DNA from: Culex pipiens pallens | Taxonomy: Eukaryota; Arthropoda; Insecta; Diptera; Culicidae | Length of the DNA: 64,000 nt | Direction of reading: 5' to 3' | Assembly (NCBI RefSeq): GCF_016801865.2 | Contig: NC_068938.1 | Span: 48,901,331 to 48,965,330 of the forward strand | Notes under the pieces: generated by a model | What the model was told of the DNA's origin: nothing | Databases searched by the model: none | What the model saw: the letters and a program-made list of their open reading frames with translations, nothing else | Part shown: positions 60,697 to 64,000 of the stretch, in pieces | Numbering within the stretch: the first letter of the stretch is position 1 | Layout: each line of letters begins with the position of its first letter | Program-made: the position numbers and the translations under genes

Positions 60697-62199
60697 ATAG
60701 AGCAATTCCCTGAGTTTTCGGTCATTCGATTTTTTTTTTGTATTTTTTAATCCGGCTGAAACTTTTTTGGTGCCTTCGGTATGCCCAAAGAAGCCAATTT
60801 GCATCATTAGTTTGTCCATATAATTTTCCATACAAATTTGGCAGCTGTCCATACAAAAATTATATGTGAAAATTCAAAAATCTGTATCTTTTGAAGGAAT
60901 TTTTTGATCGAGTTGGTGTCTTCGGCAAAGTTGTAGGTATGGATATGGACTACACTGAAAAAAAATGCTACACGGTAAAAAAAATTTTGGTGATTTTTTA
61001 TTTAACTTTTTGTAACTAAAACTTGATTTGCAAAAAAACACTATTTTTATTTTTTTTTTATTTTTTGATATGTTTTAGAGGACATAAAATGCCAACATTT
61101 CAGAAATTTCCAGAATGGGCAAAAAATCTTTGACCGAGTTATGATTTTTTAAATCAATACTGATTTTTTCGAAAAATCGAAATATCGGTCGCAAAAATTT
61201 TTAAACTTCAATGGGCGTAATATTGAATGTTTGGCCCGTTCAAAATGTTAGTCTTGATTTTAAATTTAAAAAAATATTGTATTCGAAAAGATCGGAAAAT
61301 TTCACGAATGTTTCATGTTTTAACATTGTTAATCGGACCTATAGTTGCTGAGATATCGACATTAGAAAATGGTGGGTTGTTTGGGTGAGACTTAGAAAAC
61401 ATCAATTTTCCTTTTATTAAACCATTGCATGGCTATATCTCAGCAACTATGGGTCGCATCAACAAAGTTCAATAAAGCAAAATATAGAGAATTTTCTCAG
61501 CTTTTCAAAAATATTGTTTTCAAAGGTGGGCAAACATGGGCACTAATTATAAAAAATGAAAAACTGCGACAATTTTCAAAAAAGGTACCTAAAAATGGCT
61601 ATAACTTGAAAACGGTTCACTTTATCAAAAATTCACTAGAGTACTTTTTGATTACAAATTCGATTTTACATCGAAAAATGAAGTTGAAAAATTTTTGCGA
61701 CCGATATTTCGATTTTTTGAAAAAAATCAGTATTGATTCAAAAAATCATAACTCGGTCATAGATTTTTTGCCCATTCTGGAAATTTCTGAAAAGTTGGCA
61801 TTTTATGTCCTCTAAAACATATCAAAAAATAAAAAAAAAATAAAAATAGTGTTTTTTTGCAAATCAAGTTTTAGTGACAAAAAGTTAAATAAAAAATCAC
61901 CAAATTTTTTTTTACCGTGTAGCATTTTTTTTCAGTGTAGTCCATATCCATACCTACAACTTTGCCGAAGACACCAATTCGATCAAAAAATTCCTTCAAA
62001 AGATACAGATTTTTGAATTTTCACATATCATTTTTGTATGAACAGCTGCCAAATTTGTATGGAAAATTATATGGACAAACAAATGATGCAATATGGCTTC
62101 TTTGGGCATACTGAAGGCAGCAAAAAATTTTCAGCCGGATTAAAAAACACAAAAATTAAAATTAAAGAAAAAGACCGATTCCGTAGAGAACTCTCTATA
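60697..62199. repeat. Best complete family A element
   Basis: The outer ends TATAGAGCAATTCCCTGAG and, read inward from the right, TATAGAGAGTTCTCTACGGA are similar. The left arm (60697 to about 61208) and right arm (about 61690-62199) are inverted copies carrying CCAAAGAAGCC, GCAGCTGTCCATACAAAAA and TTCGGCAAAGTTGTAGGTAT. A core from 61209 starts GGGCGTAATATTGAATG. ORFs (128 and 62 codons) are reading frames of the repeat. No transposase and no clear TSD, so it is best described as a non-autonomous foldback repeat. Confidence 0.85.
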
Positions 62200-62290
62200 T
62201 TTAAAGTAAAAAGAAGTATGCAGTAATTTTTCTTGAGCTCCAGACTATGCCTCTAAGCATTTTTTTTTTACAATTAAAATAATGATTGTT

Positions 62291-64000
62291 TCATTCTATA
62301 GTAGAAAATTTTAAAACATGCAAAAAATTTAAAAAGAGACTACAAAAACATGAAAAAATAGATAGGTAAAATAAAAATATAGGAGGTGGTAGAACAGGCC
62401 AAATGCTACCAAAAACAAACATAAACAAAACAAGATAAATTTAAAGTAAAATACTTAAAAATAAAACAATAGAAACATAAAACAAGAGAAACATTTTTTT
62501 TTCGTAGAACAAAAGTTGCTTAAAGGCGAAAAAATTGGGCAGTAGACGGTTAAATCGCTCCTCACACGCCTCGCCTGCATATTTACCGGAACAATCATCG
62601 AGCAAAACAATGTTTTTATCAAAACTTAAAAATTTTAATGATTAAAAATATTATCAACTGATATCAATTTAAATATAAATATATTTTAGCGATGAAAATG
62701 ATGATTGGGATACTGTCGTCAAACCACTCACTTTTCATGACATTCTCGAACGACAAAACAATATTTTTTTAAATATGTTATGCTCCAGAATTTTGTTAAT
62801 TTAGTTTCCATTGTATTTTGTTGTACATCGGATCCTTCTCTCCAAATATGCAATTTTAAATCATTGGTTTCTTCATACAAGTCTCCATAAGAAATTGGGG
62901 TATGGCCATAAAAAAGTCAAATTAAACATTAAAAAAAAATTATCTCGAGGGAGGATGTTCTGATCGATTTGATGTCTTGTGCAAAATTGTAGGTTATGGT
63001 TATGATTATCAAAAAATAGTTACACTCTAAAAAAAACCCAATTTGAAATATTTTGTTCACAAAAACTCGATTTTCAAAGAGGTAAAGTTTCCTTTTGATT
63101 TAATTTGAATTTTTTGATATGGTTTTGGTCAAGTTATGATTTTCTTAAAATAGTATGTTTTTGAAAGGATCGGAAACGCACACAAACATAAATAATTTTA
63201 AAAATGTAAAATTTAATTCTAAATCATAAAGTATGATCATAATTTGGATGAAAAGCTTCGTTTTTCAGTTACAGATATTTTAAGTTGTTTAATATTCACC
63301 AAAATTTTCTTCTTTTGATTTCTAAAAAATGTCAATTTTCAATCCATGATGTTTGAAGATATTATTGATCAGATTTTCAATGATAAAAAGTTGGTCATTC
63401 TCCGCCAACTCACACAGCAGTTGCCCCGACCCCTCTTCGATTTTCGTGAAATTTTGCTCTAAGGGGTTATTTTGGTTCCTGATCACGAATCCGAGGTCCA
63501 TTTTTCGATATTTCGTGACGGTGGGGCGGTACGACCCCTTTCATTTTTCTTGTTTTTTTACTAAGACACGTTTTTCAGTGAGTTGTAGCTCGCAACCGTG
63601 AAGAGGTAGAAATTTGGTGTCAAAGGAATGGCGTACTCAAAATTCCGAAAAAACGTATTTTTCATCAAAAAAGTTAAAAAGTATTTTTAAAATCGCTGCC
63701 ATTTCCCGTTACTCAACTGTCAAAAATCGTGATACATGTCATTTTATGGGAAATTTAGTGTTCTTTTCGAATCTGAAATAACCCAGAAGTGTCATATTTT
63801 CATTTAGAACATACATTTTCATTTTAAAATTACGTGTTTTTTCTGACTTTGCAGGGTTATTTTTAGAGTGTAACAATGTTGTACAAAGTTGTAGAGCATT
63901 TTTATCAATTTATTTTCCTGTCAATTTCTGTTTTTTTATATCATAGTTTCCTGAACATAAAAAAATATAATCAATTTTTCTTTTTATCAAAGTTAAATAA
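62291..64000 (+). repeat. Right copy of the 1.7-kb near-identical direct repeat
   Basis: Matches 1-1710 as described there and runs off the window end. Just upstream, a T-run at about 62261-62270 (ATTTTTTTTTTACAATT) precedes it. Confidence 0.95.
63019..63874. mobile_element. TIR element GTTACACTC, second copy
   Basis: The duplicate of 729-1584 within the right-hand direct repeat, with the same ends and the same 82-codon ORF. Confidence 0.6.

Noticed and set aside
1..64000. The 1.7-kb terminal repeats as LTRs of a giant retroelement
   Set aside because: They are 62 kb apart, no gag/pol-like coding exists between them, and the interior is a mosaic of unrelated repeats.
1..64000. Endogenous viral sequence
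   Set aside because: No ORF of sufficient length and no recognisable viral polymerase, capsid or glycoprotein motif was seen on either strand.

Overview
The window looks like non-coding nuclear DNA of a culicine mosquito, most likely Culex. This rests on a very AT-rich base composition, the absence of any long ORF, a very high density of small TIR (terminal inverted repeat) elements, tRNA-derived Pol III units and long 'foldback' repeats of a kind I associate with Culex and Aedes intergenic and intronic DNA. No sequence search could be run, so the genus is an inference. I found no protein-coding gene I can defend. The longest ORF (238 codons, minus strand near 55.0-55.8 kb) lies largely antisense to a purine-rich minisatellite, and the rest are short or repeat-derived. 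There are two 100-N assembly gaps (12545-12644 and 39459-39558).

Layout. 1-1710 and 62291-64000 are almost identical direct copies. 3.2-3.9 kb is an 8-bp tandem array. 5.5-16.8 kb is a mosaic of the dominant repeat, here called family A (about 1.5 kb, nearly palindromic), with a hAT-type element (7489-8726), a MITE at 9.1-9.6 kb, a tRNA-like-bearing MITE at 12.7 kb, a CAGT-ended MITE at 13.9 kb and a foldback element with 8-bp TSD (14285-14963). 16.8-27.5 kb is mostly single-copy-looking spacer with a MITE at 21.75-22.5 kb, an internally deleted A copy at 24.6-25.7 kb and the second tRNA-like MITE at 26.4 kb. 27.6-31.3 kb has a 9-bp array, then a diverged tandem repeat split by a 2.5-kb long-TIR element (28730-31268), which itself holds a MITE. 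32.8-35.4 kb is an A relic holding a truncated retroposon and a hAT-type element that in turn holds a MITE. 38.2-39.4 kb is a palindrome with arms of about 534 bp. 42.2-44.3 kb is a minisatellite interrupted by an A element. 45.4-48.6 kb holds two convergent arrays of a ~124-bp monomer. 49-54 kb has dispersed repeats, spacer and a small hairpin MITE. 54.1-56 kb has a minus-strand tRNA-derived SINE, a field of ATG/CAT palindromes and a GC-rich purine minisatellite. 56.1-59.4 kb is an A element broken by two insertions. 60.7-62.2 kb is the best complete A element.

How it works together: the window is a record of transposition. Nesting gives relative ages (family A relics older than the hAT and MITE insertions inside them). 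Target-site duplications support five insertions particularly well: three with 8-bp duplications, one retroposon with a 14-bp duplication, and one TA-flanked element whose empty site can be compared with neighbouring repeat units. The most unusual items are the TIR element family that carries a Pol III-type tRNA-like unit, the convergent 124-bp arrays, the long near-perfect palindromes, and the 1.7-kb near-identical sequence at both window ends. None is a demonstrated new system.
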